Below are positions 7,836 through 18,157 of a stretch of 64,000 bases of DNA, piece after piece; the first letter of the stretch is position 1, and every line of letters starts with the position of its first letter. This DNA comes from Aerococcus viridans (GTDB lineage: Bacteria; Bacillota; Bacilli; Lactobacillales; Aerococcaceae). The translations under genes were made by a program, and so were the position numbers. The stretch lies in NCBI RefSeq assembly GCF_002083135.2, contig NZ_NBTM02000001.1, forward strand, positions 310,001 through 374,000, given 5' to 3'. The notes under the pieces are model-generated. The model saw nothing but the letters and a program-made list of their open reading frames with translations. It did not search any database and was not told the origin of the DNA.

Positions 7836-8675
7836 CTACTTTTCTTCCTTTGTGAGCTTGCGCTTTGGATAGTCGTTGATTCCGATAAATGAGTTTTCTA
7901 CTCTATCCCAGAAGTGCATGTGTCGGTAACGGGCAAAATGCACGCGTTCCTTGGCTACACGGTAAGTAATTTTTTCAACATCATTCAATGGAATATTCAA
8001 GTGGTCTAAAGACAAGAATACGCCAGTCATGGCATGCTCTTTGACCGGTTTTAAGACGATCCACTCATCTTTAGCGATTAATAAGGGACTGGCTAAAGAC
8101 CGGTATACTCGGTTATTAATTGAGGCAATCTCCGTCATTTGAATGGTATCTAAACGCGGGTGGACAACGGCCCCACCTAAGGATTTATTTAACCCTGTTG
8201 AACCAGTTGGCGTTGAAATACACAAGCCGTCTCCTTTAAAGAATTCAAATTTTTCTTCTTTAATGAATATCTCGCAAGTCATTGTCCCCTCATATCGTCT
8301 AATGGCAGACTCATTCAAAGCAATGTGCTGGACCACTTGGCCATCACTGTATTCAATTTCGACTTCTAGTAAGGGATAAGACACACTTTCACCTGAATCA
8401 TTACTTAAGGCTGCAAGGAACTCAGGCAATTCACTCTCTAACCAATCTGTATAAAAACCTAAGTGCCCCGTATGTAAACCAACAAAACGAACAGAGTCTA
8501 ACTGGTCCGCATAAGTATGGAAGGTTTTTAGCAAGGTACCATCTCCACCAACGGAAATAGCTAATTCAGGATTTACATCATCCAATTCAAAGCCTGAGCT
8601 TGCACAAGATGCATAAATCATATCGCGAATTTTTTTAGAACTATCAGTGTCACTGTATCGTACTGCCACTCTCAT
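7836..8675 (-). CDS. nadK: NAD kinase
   Basis: ATP-dependent phosphorylation of NAD to NADP in the cytosol. The 279-residue protein has the hallmark GGDGTLL (residues about 43-49), the NE/D motif LNESAIRRYEGTM and the glycine-rich GDGLCISTPTGSTGLNKSLGG, spread over the usual two domains. The ATG has GGAGGG seven bases upstream. It lies between relQ and the pseudouridine synthase on one strand, the common Firmicutes order, so co-transcription from the relQ promoter is likely. Confidence 0.96.
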   Translation of the reverse strand: MRVAVRYSDTDSSKKIRDMIYASCASSGFELDDVNPELAISVGGDGTLLKTFHTYADQLDSVRFVGLHTGHLGFYTDWLESELPEFLAALSNDSGESVSYPLLEVEIEYSDGQVVQHIALNESAIRRYEGTMTCEIFIKEEKFEFFKGDGLCISTPTGSTGLNKSLGGAVVHPRLDTIQMTEIASINNRVYRSLASPLLIAKDEWIVLKPVKEHAMTGVFLSLDHLNIPLNDVEKITYRVAKERVHFARYRHMHFWDRVENSFIGINDYPKRKLTKEEK

Positions 8676-8767
8676 CTACATACCCTCCACAATTGATTTA
8701 GTCACCGTTACATTTACATCTTCATTCCCATTGCAACTTGATTCGAATATTTTAATTAATCGTCAAA

Positions 8768-9469
8768 TTATAGCGGGCGTTTATGTTTGTCTTCTATTTG
8801 ATTTTCTACTGGATTAGGTGATTTTGTCTTCTTTCTACTATTTGACCCAGTCGTTTGAAAATACTTCTGGGCTTCCTTAATTTCTTCACGAATTTCAGAC
8901 ATTTCCTCGTCTAAACGAAAGGCTGCTTCAGCTGCTCTTTCAAGCCGTTGATGCAATTCTAATGGATAATCGCCCGCATACTTGTAATTCAATGAGTGCT
9001 CAATCGTCGCCCAAAAGTTCATCGCTAAAGTCCGCACTTGTATTTCAACAAGAATTGAATCGGTCCCCGTAATTCTTTCAATCGGATAAGCAATGACAAT
9101 ATGGTATGAACGATACCCACTTGCCTTCTTATGACTAATATAATCACGTTCAACAATAATGTCAAAATCTTCACGCTGATGAAGGATTTCAACGATTTGA
9201 TAAATATCTTCCACAAACTGACACATGATGCGAATACCACCGATATCTTCAATCACGGTTTCAATATTATGTGCGTTTAGGTCTGATACTTCTCTAAATT
9301 CAGCTTTCCTTAAAATACTGTCAGGTCTCTTTACCCGGCCAGTAACAAATTCGATTGGCGAATGAAGATTTGCTTCTTCAAACTCCGTACGAATACCTTT
9401 AAATTTAACTTTTAACTCCTCGACAGCCTGTCGATACGGCGCAAGAAAACTATGCCAATCTTCCACCAT
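8768..9469 (-). CDS. relQ: Small alarmone synthetase RelQ (GTP pyrophosphokinase)
   Basis: Single-domain (p)ppGpp synthetase, active as a tetramer, without a hydrolase domain. The synthetase core shows RVKRPDSILRK, the loop IEDIGGIRIMCQFVEDIYQI, the G-loop-like DYISHKKASGYRSYHIV, and EIQVRTLAMNFWATIEHSLNYKY, all diagnostic of RelA_SpoT-domain SAS proteins. The C-terminal helix is followed by a basic tail. I set the start at the ATG at 9469 (MVEDWHSFLAPY aligns with family N-termini): an in-frame ATG at 9505 would lie only a few bases after the transcription start predicted from the -10 box at 9515-9520. First gene of relQ-nadK-yjbO. Confidence 0.92.
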   Translation of the reverse strand: MVEDWHSFLAPYRQAVEELKVKFKGIRTEFEEANLHSPIEFVTGRVKRPDSILRKAEFREVSDLNAHNIETVIEDIGGIRIMCQFVEDIYQIVEILHQREDFDIIVERDYISHKKASGYRSYHIVIAYPIERITGTDSILVEIQVRTLAMNFWATIEHSLNYKYAGDYPLELHQRLERAAEAAFRLDEEMSEIREEIKEAQKYFQTTGSNSRKKTKSPNPVENQIEDKHKRPL

Positions 9470-9514
9470 CTGGTCACCCACTTTATTTAATCTACTTGCA
9501 TACACATCCTATAT

Positions 9515-9523
9515 ATTCTATCA
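9515..9523 (-). promoter_or_regulatory. Extended -10 promoter for relQ-nadK
   Basis: Minus strand TGATAGAAT. The predicted start near 9508 supports the internal relQ start at 9469. Confidence 0.5.
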
Positions 9524-9618
9524 CAAAATACATTGATTTATAACAAGAAACGCAAAGATAGCAAGTAATCTTTGGCGTTTTATTCGTCTAAAATGCATGG
9601 TACCGCCAACCCCTTTTA

Positions 9619-9648
9619 TTGTAAAAAAGATGTGAATCTTGATATACT
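9619..9648 (+). promoter_or_regulatory. Promoter of the CYTH gene
   Basis: TTGTAA (9619-9624), 18-base spacer, TATACT (9643-9648), with TG one base before the -10. Confidence 0.6.
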
Positions 9649-9677
9649 TAAGTCGAATAAAGAAAAGAGGCGATCCA

Positions 9678-10268
9678 ATGGCCAAAAACTTAGAAATAGA
9701 ATATAAAAATATTTTAAGTCAAGCAGAGTACGAGGAATTGTTTAACCACTATAATTTCGCGAAAACTGCCCCCTTAACCCAAGAGAATATCTATTTTGAT
9801 ACTGCCGATGGTGAATTGCGCAAACGACATATAGGTTTACGTGTGCGTATAACGGACACTTATGTCCATTTAACAATGAAACAACCTGTTAAAGACCATC
9901 AGAAATTGGAAACAACTGAAAAATTGACCCTTATCGATGGGGAATCTATTAAAGAATCTGGAAAATTAAGCCAAGGCGGTGAGGTTGCTGATTTCTTAGC
10001 AACAATTGATATTGCACTTGATGACTTAATCATCATCGGGCGATTTAAAACTGTAAGACACCAACAAGTGGTTGAAGGACAAGATATGGTGCTGGACCAC
10101 TGTTTCTTCCAAGAATATGAGGATTACGAACTTGAAGTTGAAACAAATAATCCAGAAACTGGTATCATTTTTTATCAAAATTTATTGCAAAAATTTCAAA
10201 TTCCACAACGGCCAATTAAACAAAAAATTGTGCGTATGAATCAATCAAAAGCCGATTATTTAGGCTAA
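9678..10268 (+). CDS. CYTH domain protein (YjbK-like triphosphate tunnel family)
   Basis: A 196-residue CYTH protein. The signature ExExK is seen as EIEYK at the N-terminus, and the alternating charged strands that line the triphosphate tunnel follow (HIGLRVRITDTYVHLTMKQP, then LETTEKLTL, then VLDHCFFQEYEDYELEVE). Members bind or hydrolyse inorganic or organic triphosphates; the role of the YjbK branch is not established to my knowledge. AGAGG precedes the ATG at 9678; an upstream in-frame ATG at 9639 would overlap the -10 box and is rejected. It is divergent from relQ, the usual neighbour of yjbK in Bacillus. Confidence 0.88.
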   Translation: MAKNLEIEYKNILSQAEYEELFNHYNFAKTAPLTQENIYFDTADGELRKRHIGLRVRITDTYVHLTMKQPVKDHQKLETTEKLTLIDGESIKESGKLSQGGEVADFLATIDIALDDLIIIGRFKTVRHQQVVEGQDMVLDHCFFQEYEDYELEVETNNPETGIIFYQNLLQKFQIPQRPIKQKIVRMNQSKADYLG

Positions 10269-10335
10269 ATTCAGTTATGCTGTCAATTTTTAACTATAAG
10301 AAAAGATAAAAATCCTCTTAGTCGAAACAAATAGA

Positions 10336-10364
10336 TTGCAGTTTTAAAGTTAGCCTGTTAGAAT
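10336..10364 (+). promoter_or_regulatory. Promoter of spxH
   Basis: TTGCAG (10336-10341), 17-base spacer, TAGAAT (10359-10364) with an upstream TG. It leaves a leader of about 115 bases before spxH. Confidence 0.55.
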
Positions 10365-10486
10365 TGGTGAATAGTTAAGAACACGATGTGATTGGATAGT
10401 TAGTTAAATCTAATCAATAGACAAGTTAAATAAACAAATTAAAATAAGCATAATCGTTTTAAAGAATATGAGTAAAGGAGGAGAGT

Positions 10487-11170
10487 ATGGCACAAAAGAT
10501 TATTCAAACGAATAGCGGTAAAAAAATCACGCCAGGCGCATGTAAGCACAACCATGTGTTTGAAGTTTTTTTATTTGTTAATCCGTTAGGTGATACCTGT
10601 TTAAATTGCGAAGAAGAAGTGTTAAATTTTGTACAACAAACGGATAAGAAAGTTTACTTCCGTTTTATCACAACATCAGATATGCAGACCTTTAACAACT
10701 ACATCAAAGCACTAGATAAACCTTTATCTTTAGCTGACCGTAACAGCTTGTATCTTGCACATCAAGAGGTCTGTAAGGGCTATAAGGCTGCTCTACTACA
10801 GGGCAAGAAAGTTGGCCGTGAATACTTGATGAAGATTCAGGACTACTTCGGTCGCCAAGGCAACCCTTACTCACACGAAAAAATGCTAGAAATCGCGCAA
10901 TCTAACCGTCTTGATACGGACATGTGGTTGCAAGATCTCCATTCAGATCTTACACAAGAAAGCATTATTGCTGATGCTAAGTTGGCTCGCCAAATGCAAA
11001 TTTCAGCCAACCCTACTGTTGTTGTATTTGATAATATCAATTACAAATATGGCTTTAAACTTGAGGAAAATATCACTTTTGAAAACTTAGAATACCTAAC
11101 TGATCAAATGATGGTACCCTCTGAAGAAGCTATGGATCAAAAACCAATATTAACTTGTATTAAGAAATAA
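10487..11170 (+). CDS. spxH: ClpXP adaptor protein SpxH (YjbH)
   Basis: DsbA/thioredoxin-fold adaptor that delivers the stress regulator Spx to ClpXP. The 227-residue protein has the fold-specific opening VFEVFLFVNPLGDTCLNCEE, whose CxxC is in the thioredoxin position, a helical insert, and the cis-Pro segment ISANPTVVVFD (residues about 174-184). Family context supports it: in Firmicutes yjbH lies near yjbK, relQ, nadK, pepF, spx and mecA, all present here. AAAGGAGG precedes the ATG. It is monocistronic, closed by a strong terminator. Its target, spx, is encoded 4.5 kb downstream. Confidence 0.9.
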   Translation: MAQKIIQTNSGKKITPGACKHNHVFEVFLFVNPLGDTCLNCEEEVLNFVQQTDKKVYFRFITTSDMQTFNNYIKALDKPLSLADRNSLYLAHQEVCKGYKAALLQGKKVGREYLMKIQDYFGRQGNPYSHEKMLEIAQSNRLDTDMWLQDLHSDLTQESIIADAKLARQMQISANPTVVVFDNINYKYGFKLEENITFENLEYLTDQMMVPSEEAMDQKPILTCIKK

Positions 11171-11177
11171 AATATTC

Positions 11178-11210
11178 AAAAGAGGTCGGACAATTCCGAC
11201 CTCTTTTTTT
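11178..11210 (+). terminator. spxH terminator
   Basis: AAAGAGGTCGGA and TCCGACCTCTTT form a 12-bp perfect stem with a CAAT loop, followed by a T-run. Confidence 0.9.
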
Positions 11211-11249
11211 GTATCGTCATTTAGGAATTGAAATCTTCAAACGGCAAGT

Positions 11250-11280
11250 AAAAAGGACTGCAGTCAGTACTACAGCCCCT
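11250..11280 (-). terminator. pepF terminator
   Basis: Minus strand GGGCTGTAG pairs with CTGCAGTCC (two G-U pairs), followed by TTTTT. Confidence 0.7.
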
Positions 11281-11291
11281 TCAACCTATTC

Positions 11292-13088
11292 TTATTTGTT
11301 TAATAAGCCTTTTAATTCAGCTAATCTTTGTTCGAATTGGGCAAAGGTTTCTTCTATATAAGTAGCATTGGTCATATCGATACCCGCTTTTTGCATAACA
11401 TTAATTGGGAAATCAGATGAACCTGATTTCAAGTAAGTTAAGTACTTGTCAACGGCACCATCTTCACCCTCTACTAAACGTTTAGCTAATGTGTTGGCAG
11501 CAGAGAATCCTGTTGCATATTGGTAGACATAGTAGTTCATGTAGAAGTGTGGGATACGAGACCATTCTAAAGCGATTGTTTTATCCTCTCCGATTGACGG
11601 ACCATAGTAGGCCTTGTTTAATTCGAAGTAGTTTTCACTTAGGAAGTCTGCTGTTAAAGGTTGCCCGTTTGCATCCGATTCATGCATGAATTTTTCAAAT
11701 TCAGCAAACTGAGTTTGACGGAAGATTGTCCCTTTTACCCCATCAAGATAATGGTTCAAGATATAGATTTGTGCATCCTTATCTTCAATCGTATCCAGTA
11801 AATATGAAGTTAATAAGTTTTCATTTGTCGTAGAGGCAATTTCTGCTACGAAAATTGAGTAGTCACCATATACGTATGGTTGGTTACTTCTAGTGTAATA
11901 AGAGTGCATCGAGTGACCTAACTCATGAACTAATGTATACAAGTCATTCAATGAATCTTGCCAGTTTAGTAAGATATATGGGTTAGTATCATATGCACCT
12001 GATGAGTATGCTCCTGAACGCTTACCGTCATTTTCGTAAACATCGATCCATTTCTCGTCAAAGGCTTTGGCCAAGTCTTTCAAGTATTGATCACCTAAAG
12101 GCGCTAAAGCTTTAAATGTAATCTCTTTAGCTTCTTCGTAAGTAAATTTCACCGGTGCATCACCTGTTAATGGTGTATACATATCCCACATTTGTAAGTC
12201 ATCAAGACCTAGCATATCTTTTCTTAAGGCAACATATTCATGTAATAGATTTGTATTCTTTCTTACTGTATCTATTAATGTGTCATAAACACTTTCTGGA
12301 ATATTGTTATTGTCTAAAGCTTTTTGGCGTGCTGAATCGTAGTGACGAATTTTAGCCGTATAGTTATGTCCTTTAATATTACCTGACATCAATGAGGCGT
12401 TGGTATTTTTAACCCCTTCATAAGTTGCATAAAGTTGTTTAAAGGCATTTTCTCGAACAGAACGGTCTGCACTTTCTAGTAGGACACCGTATGAACCGTG
12501 AGAAAGGGTAACATCATTGCCCTCTTCATCTTTAACTTTACCGAATTTTAAGTCGGCATTGTTTAAAAGCGAGAAAGTTGTTGAAGAGACACCAAAGATT
12601 TCGCTAGCACCAGCAAGTAGAGCCTCTTCACTTGGTGATAAGACATGCGCTTTCTTCGCAAATAACTCACGGAAGAAGTGACCATATTCAGAGTGGTCTT
12701 CCAATGTTTTTTGTACATCTTCAGATACTGCTAATACTTCTGGCTCAAACCAAGAGATCTTTTCACTAACTTGAGCAAGTAAAGCACCTGCTTGACTGTT
12801 GTAAGTTAGGTACTTGTTGTCTCCTGTATCTTGGTCATGTTTTAAATGTGCATAAACATATAGGGATTCCAATTCACGGCTCACCGCTAATAAGGCCTCT
12901 AATACGGTTACCACTTGGTCAGCACCTTGGTCTAAAGTGCCTTTATAGTCTTGAAAATCATCCGCTTTTGCTGGGAATCCACTTAAGGCATTTTCAAAAG
13001 CTTGATCATCTGGGAAGATACTGGTCAAGTCCCATTGAAAAGCACTGTCTACTTCATTTCTAGGTTTTGCTTCAAAAATTTTTGCCAT
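11292..13088 (-). CDS. pepF: Oligoendopeptidase F (M3B family)
   Basis: Cytosolic zinc metallopeptidase that cuts short peptides. The 598-residue length is typical. The zinc site HELGHSMHSYYT (HExxH, residues about 387-391) is followed some 25 residues later by the glutamate helix FVAEIASTTNENLL. The N-terminal FQWDLTSIFPDDQAFE is the usual M3B opening. GGAGG precedes the ATG. In Firmicutes pepF sits beside coiA and spxH, as here. A second M3 peptidase of a different subgroup lies at the right edge of the window. Confidence 0.96.
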   Translation of the reverse strand: MAKIFEAKPRNEVDSAFQWDLTSIFPDDQAFENALSGFPAKADDFQDYKGTLDQGADQVVTVLEALLAVSRELESLYVYAHLKHDQDTGDNKYLTYNSQAGALLAQVSEKISWFEPEVLAVSEDVQKTLEDHSEYGHFFRELFAKKAHVLSPSEEALLAGASEIFGVSSTTFSLLNNADLKFGKVKDEEGNDVTLSHGSYGVLLESADRSVRENAFKQLYATYEGVKNTNASLMSGNIKGHNYTAKIRHYDSARQKALDNNNIPESVYDTLIDTVRKNTNLLHEYVALRKDMLGLDDLQMWDMYTPLTGDAPVKFTYEEAKEITFKALAPLGDQYLKDLAKAFDEKWIDVYENDGKRSGAYSSGAYDTNPYILLNWQDSLNDLYTLVHELGHSMHSYYTRSNQPYVYGDYSIFVAEIASTTNENLLTSYLLDTIEDKDAQIYILNHYLDGVKGTIFRQTQFAEFEKFMHESDANGQPLTADFLSENYFELNKAYYGPSIGEDKTIALEWSRIPHFYMNYYVYQYATGFSAANTLAKRLVEGEDGAVDKYLTYLKSGSSDFPINVMQKAGIDMTNATYIEETFAQFEQRLAELKGLLNK

Positions 13089-13155
13089 AATATGCCTCCG
13101 TTTTTTAATAGTATTTTCATTTTAACACACAAAGGTTGGTTTCTAAATTAATATG

Positions 13156-14253
13156 CTAGCTATTTTCGTAGTTAGCAAACAGCCACATCAGCCATGAAAT
13201 AATGATTTCTTTGGTAAATAAGGGATGTTCAATGACCAGCTGATTATCGAATAATACATTGGCGAATTGGGCAAAATGCGCCCGCTCAAATTCCGGGTCA
13301 TTCTTTTGATAAATGGCTAGATAAGCTAGTATAATGGCCCAGTCAGCCACTTTTGAAAAAATCGCAGTTGCCTGGTAGGTATATAAATCCGCTGGTGCTT
13401 CTTGTAAGTAAACTTGTCGTTGGTAAATGATTTCTAGAATTTTTTGTTGATTAGCTGTTGGACTAACAAGAACTTTCTTAATAAACTTGTCTAAATCTTC
13501 TGGGGCTAGGCTAATTATGGGACTGTCTTTGCCAAATAATAAACTGGTCAAAAAATCCCCCTTCTCATAGGTGAAATGGTCATTGAAGTAGTGGATATAG
13601 CGTTCAATGGACATCCGAATTTGCTTTTGCCCTTGTCCATATAGGTTGAGTGTCAATAAAACTACTTTACCCGAGCCCTCATGCCAAAAAGGTAAATAGA
13701 AGCCAAATTCATAAGAATATCGCATAAAAGGTCGGACTGCATTCAAGGTTTTAGATGAGGTGTTTTTTAGATTTAGGGCAAAAATACTTTGATATGCAGA
13801 TTGGTAACCAAGTAACCACATAACCCGGCAATCTACTGCTTGGTAGTCAGCATTTCGTTTATAAACATTTTCTGCTAAGATTGGCGCATACTGTAGCTCT
13901 ATCGCTGTATTATGGCTGACCTTGCTTTGGTTGGGGACATAGATATCAGCCCTTCTCACCTGGTTTTCAATCGGATATTCCATGAACCCTTCAATCTCTT
14001 GTTTTTTCAGCTGGTCATGAATAACGGTCTTTTGTTCAAAATGAATATCTGATTCATTCACCTTATTATGGTCCTTAATAATCTTAGCATAGTGAGCAAA
14101 GTGTGCTTTGGTATCTTTTCCCTTTTTCAAGTAAACAGGTCCCTTGCATTGACTACAAAGATACCCTTCTGTTGTCGGCAATTTGTTGCCATTCTCGTCA
14201 ATCAGGTCTACTGCATAGATGAATGATCCATCTTCTCTTTGTGCAAATTTCAT
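13156..14253 (-). CDS. coiA: Competence protein CoiA family
   Basis: Of 365 residues. The family architecture is visible: an N-terminal beta-rich, Cys-containing segment (GYLCSQCKGPVYLKKGKDTKAHFAH condensed: CxxC then HFAH), and a nuclease-like core with the segment IENQVRRADIYV followed by TAIELQYAPI (D...ExQ, PD-(D/E)XK-like, residues about 100-128). CoiA is needed for processing of incoming DNA in competent Gram-positives. AGGGGGC precedes the ATG. It lies next to pepF as in Bacillus and Streptococcus. I found no SigX com-box upstream, so whether it is competence-regulated here is open. Confidence 0.85.
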   Translation of the reverse strand: MKFAQREDGSFIYAVDLIDENGNKLPTTEGYLCSQCKGPVYLKKGKDTKAHFAHYAKIIKDHNKVNESDIHFEQKTVIHDQLKKQEIEGFMEYPIENQVRRADIYVPNQSKVSHNTAIELQYAPILAENVYKRNADYQAVDCRVMWLLGYQSAYQSIFALNLKNTSSKTLNAVRPFMRYSYEFGFYLPFWHEGSGKVVLLTLNLYGQGQKQIRMSIERYIHYFNDHFTYEKGDFLTSLLFGKDSPIISLAPEDLDKFIKKVLVSPTANQQKILEIIYQRQVYLQEAPADLYTYQATAIFSKVADWAIILAYLAIYQKNDPEFERAHFAQFANVLFDNQLVIEHPLFTKEIIISWLMWLFANYENS

Positions 14254-14334
14254 CCCTTAGCCCCCTATCACTTAATTATATACACCACAAAAATTCAAAA
14301 GCGCCGGGCTAATTTTCAAAAAAATGAATCAATT

Positions 14335-14366
14335 AAAAAACCAAGCAAGGTGAGGTCCTTACTTGG
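14335..14366 (-). terminator. trpS terminator
   Basis: Minus strand CCAAGTAAGG pairs with CCTTGCTTGG (one G-U pair), loop of about six bases, then TTTTTT. Confidence 0.85.
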
Positions 14367-14481
14367 CAAAAAATGGGCAGTTATTTAACTCGCTTGTTCG
14401 GTGGCTAGCTTGGTTGGTTGGCTAACACCACACTATGAAGGTTGTTTATTTGAATCGGTAAATTTGATTAGCTTAATCGGC

Positions 14482-15477
<996 letters not shown>

Positions 15478-15635
15478 CTAAATATCCCCTCACTTAAATT
15501 CTACTCTAGTATAGCATATTTTTACTGTCTTGTTAGTACCCGCCTTGTTCTAATGACTAGATGATACTGCTATAATAACTTATTTTTGATACGTCAAAAT
15601 TGGTTAAAAAACCCATAGAAAATTCACAAACTATG

Positions 15636-15644
15636 TGGTATACT
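15636..15644 (+). promoter_or_regulatory. Extended -10 promoter of spx
   Basis: TGGTATACT with no clear -35; start near 15651, about 42 bases before the spx ATG. Confidence 0.55.
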
Positions 15645-15692
15645 ATATATATGTTAGTTAAGAATGGTTTTTCATACAAAGGAGAGATACAC

Positions 15693-16109
15693 ATGGTAAA
15701 ATTATACATATCACCAAGTTGTACTTCATGTCGCAAAGCTCGAGCATGGTTAGAAGAACATGAAATTCCTTACACCGAAAGAAACATCTTTTCAGAACCA
15801 TTAACAGAAGATGAAATCAAAGCCATCCTACGCATGACAGAGGAAGGTACTGAAGAAATCATTTCAACTCGGTCAAAAGCATTCCAAGAATTAAATGTTG
15901 ATCTTGATGAAATTCCGTTGAACGATTTATTTGAATTAATCCAAAATAATCCTGGTTTGTTACGACGCCCTATTATTTTAGATGATAAACGTTTACAAGT
16001 TGGTTATAACGAAGATGAAATTCGTCGTTTCTTACCAAGAAGCGTTCGTAAACTTGAATTACAACAAGCGTTAGCCTCTTACGAAGAACAAGAAGCACAC
16101 GCAAATTAA
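15693..16109 (+). CDS. spx: Redox-responsive transcription regulator Spx
   Basis: ArsC-like protein that binds the RNA polymerase alpha C-terminal domain and turns on thiol-stress genes after disulfide formation. In 138 residues it has the switch CxxC in [17 protein letters not shown] (Cys 10 and 13), the RNAP-contact region [18 protein letters not shown], and [28 protein letters not shown]. The start at 15693 is set by AAAGGAGAG; upstream in-frame ATGs lie in the promoter region. Levels are probably controlled by SpxH-ClpXP (gene at 10487). A hairpin terminator separates it from mecA. Confidence 0.95.
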   Translation: MVKLYISPSCTSCRKARAWLEEHEIPYTERNIFSEPLTEDEIKAILRMTEEGTEEIISTRSKAFQELNVDLDEIPLNDLFELIQNNPGLLRRPIILDDKRLQVGYNEDEIRRFLPRSVRKLELQQALASYEEQEAHAN

Positions 16110-16134
16110 ATTTAAAAACAAGATAATATGATGG

Positions 16135-16164
16135 AAAGAGTGCACATTTCTGTACTCTTTTTAT
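16135..16164 (+). terminator. spx terminator
   Basis: AAAGAGTGCA pairs with TGTACTCTTT, followed by TTATTTT. Confidence 0.7.
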
Positions 16165-16238
16165 TTTCTCAAACTAAATTACTTTAACTTTCGCATCAAT
16201 TAGTTTACACTACTTATTAATAGATTGGGGTGATTACG

Positions 16239-16940
16239 ATGGAAATGGAGTATATTAACGAAAATACTATCCGCGTGTTTATAGATACTGATGATTTAAT
16301 TGAGCGAGGCATCTCGTTTATGGATATCATGAGCAATCAAAACGAAGTTGAGCATTTTTTCATGAGTATCCTTGAAGAGGTCGATGTGTCACAGAAATTC
16401 CAACACACTGAAGCGATCACTTTCCAAGTAATGCCAAAAAGAAACGGTATCGATTTGTATATCAGTAAAGGTTTTGGCGATGATAATGAAGAAGATAGTG
16501 CTTTCCAACAATTAATGGAAACAATCGGCGAGCTTGAAGATGAAGATAAAGAAAAAGCAAACGAACGCCAAAACGTCTTAGATGACCACGCTACACAAGA
16601 GGCAGATAAGAAGAAAAAAGCAGCGAGTGCTGAAACAGAGGACCCTCGTGTTCCTAGAGAAATCACTTTAGTCTTCCGGATTTTTGAAGATTTCCTAGCT
16701 TTTGCGCGTGACTTTAAGGATGAATTTGCGCAAGTAGACTTATACGTTTATAACGAATCTTACTTTGCTTTGATTAAATTTGAAGCAAACGAATTAACGG
16801 ATGATGAAATTGAAGATTTAATTTCATTCGCCCAAGAATACGCTGAATTATCCGCATTGAATGCTGGATTAATCCGTGAACGCGGAACTGAAATTGCCAG
16901 AGGCAACGCGAGTGTCCAAATTCGCCGCGCATTTGGCTAA
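16239..16940 (+). CDS. mecA: Adaptor protein MecA
   Basis: Adaptor that activates ClpC and presents substrates such as ComK or ComX-type regulators. The 233-residue protein has the N-terminal substrate-binding domain (MEMEYINENTIRVFIDTDDL), an acidic linker rich in Glu and Lys (about residues 85-130), and the C-terminal ClpC-binding domain (ITLVFRIFEDFLAFARDF onward). GGGGTGA lies five bases before the ATG at 16239; an in-frame GTG at 16230 overlaps the ribosome site. The spx-mecA order is conserved in Firmicutes. Confidence 0.94.
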   Translation: MEMEYINENTIRVFIDTDDLIERGISFMDIMSNQNEVEHFFMSILEEVDVSQKFQHTEAITFQVMPKRNGIDLYISKGFGDDNEEDSAFQQLMETIGELEDEDKEKANERQNVLDDHATQEADKKKKAASAETEDPRVPREITLVFRIFEDFLAFARDFKDEFAQVDLYVYNESYFALIKFEANELTDDEIEDLISFAQEYAELSALNAGLIRERGTEIARGNASVQIRRAFG

Positions 16941-16960
16941 GACAAACCATAGTATTCATA

Positions 16961-16994
16961 AACCAGTTAACCAAATCGGTTGGCTGGTTTTTTT
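16961..16994 (+). terminator. mecA terminator
   Basis: AACCAGTTAACC pairs with GGTTGGCTGGTT, followed by a run of T. Confidence 0.85.
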
Positions 16995-17016
16995 GTGGCA
17001 TAATTTACCTTCAATC

Positions 17017-17052
17017 AAAAAAAGACAAGGATCTATTTGAATCCTCGCCCCT
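17017..17052 (-). terminator. lplA terminator
   Basis: Minus strand GGCGAGGAT pairs with ATCCTTGTC (G-U pairs), then a seven-T run. Confidence 0.7.
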
Positions 17053-17076
17053 TCTTACTTATGTAATATTCTATCT

Positions 17077-18099
17077 TTATAATGAAGCTAGGTCAGCTAA
17101 TTCTTCAGCTGTGACGTTACCAAAGTAGTTTTTAAGGTTAATGCTTTTAAAAACATCGATTAAATTTTCACGGCTATATTCTTGACCAATCAAAGCATTT
17201 TCAACGTCAGTAATTTCCCCTAAACCAAAGAAGTCACCGTAGATTTTACATGCATTAATTTTACCTTTTGAAATATTAAATTGGAATTCGATTTGGCCAG
17301 CAGACGTTCTTTCATCTCTGATGATTTCAAAGTCCGGGTTTGCTCCATAGTTCCAGTCATCATTATTGGTATATTGTTGACGGAAGTTTTCAATCCATGT
17401 CCAGTCATCGTCAGTTAAGACATATTCTTGAATGTCTTCAAGATTTTCAACATCGAATATATTACGTAATAAAGCTGATCTAAAGTCGAATAGGGTCATA
17501 TTTTGAGAGGTAGCATCCATATGTGGTTTGATATTGGTTACGCGAGAACGGATTGATTTAACCCCTTTTGCCTTTAATTTAGCCGCTTTAGGTTTCAATA
17601 CTTTCGTTGTTTCGTCAATATCAACATCAAACATCAAAGTGCCATGTGCTGTCATACGGCCATTTTTAGAATACATGGCATTACCAGAGAATTTTTGGTC
17701 ACCGATCACAAGGTCATTACGACCTCTAAGTTCAGCGCCTTCAACACCCATCTTGCCAAGAGATTCAATGATAGGCTCGGTGAATTTCTTAAAGTCCCTA
17801 AAAGAGTTGCCGTCATCATTAGTGATGAAACAGAAGCAAATGTTCCCTAAATCGTGGTACACCGCCCCTCCACCAGAAAAACGACGGACAACGTGGACAT
17901 TGTGTTCTTTCACATAAGACTCATTAATCTCAACATGGGTATTTTGATTCTTACCAATAATAATCGAAGGTTCATTGATATAGAAAAGCAAGATGGGTTC
18001 ATCTAACTTCTTCTCGTTCAATAGAAAATATTCAATCGCCAAGTTAACAGTTGGGTCAAAAATCTCTTCACCGTTACGTTCATTTTTTACATAATACAT
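17077..18099 (-). CDS. lplA: Lipoate-protein ligase A
   Basis: Activates free lipoate with ATP and attaches it to lipoyl domains of 2-oxoacid dehydrogenases or GcvH. The 340-residue form has both the large catalytic and the small C-terminal domain. The lipoate loop is VVRRFSGGGAVYHDLGN (residues about 69-85); GRNDLVIGDQKFSGNA (about 124-139) carries the catalytic Lys. AGAGAGG precedes the ATG. Possibly transcribed after the GNAT gene upstream (58-base gap). No lipoylated enzyme is encoded in the window. Confidence 0.95.
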   Translation of the reverse strand: MYYVKNERNGEEIFDPTVNLAIEYFLLNEKKLDEPILLFYINEPSIIIGKNQNTHVEINESYVKEHNVHVVRRFSGGGAVYHDLGNICFCFITNDDGNSFRDFKKFTEPIIESLGKMGVEGAELRGRNDLVIGDQKFSGNAMYSKNGRMTAHGTLMFDVDIDETTKVLKPKAAKLKAKGVKSIRSRVTNIKPHMDATSQNMTLFDFRSALLRNIFDVENLEDIQEYVLTDDDWTWIENFRQQYTNNDDWNYGANPDFEIIRDERTSAGQIEFQFNISKGKINACKIYGDFFGLGEITDVENALIGQEYSRENLIDVFKSINLKNYFGNVTAEELADLASL

Positions 18100-18157
18100 A
18101 ACTTACTACCTCTCTATCCTAGACTATATTTTGATATGTTATAGCCACTATTTTAGT

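Noticed and set aside
14254-14334. SigX com-box before coiA
   Set aside because: No TACGAATA-like sequence is present; only a generic TATAAT is seen.
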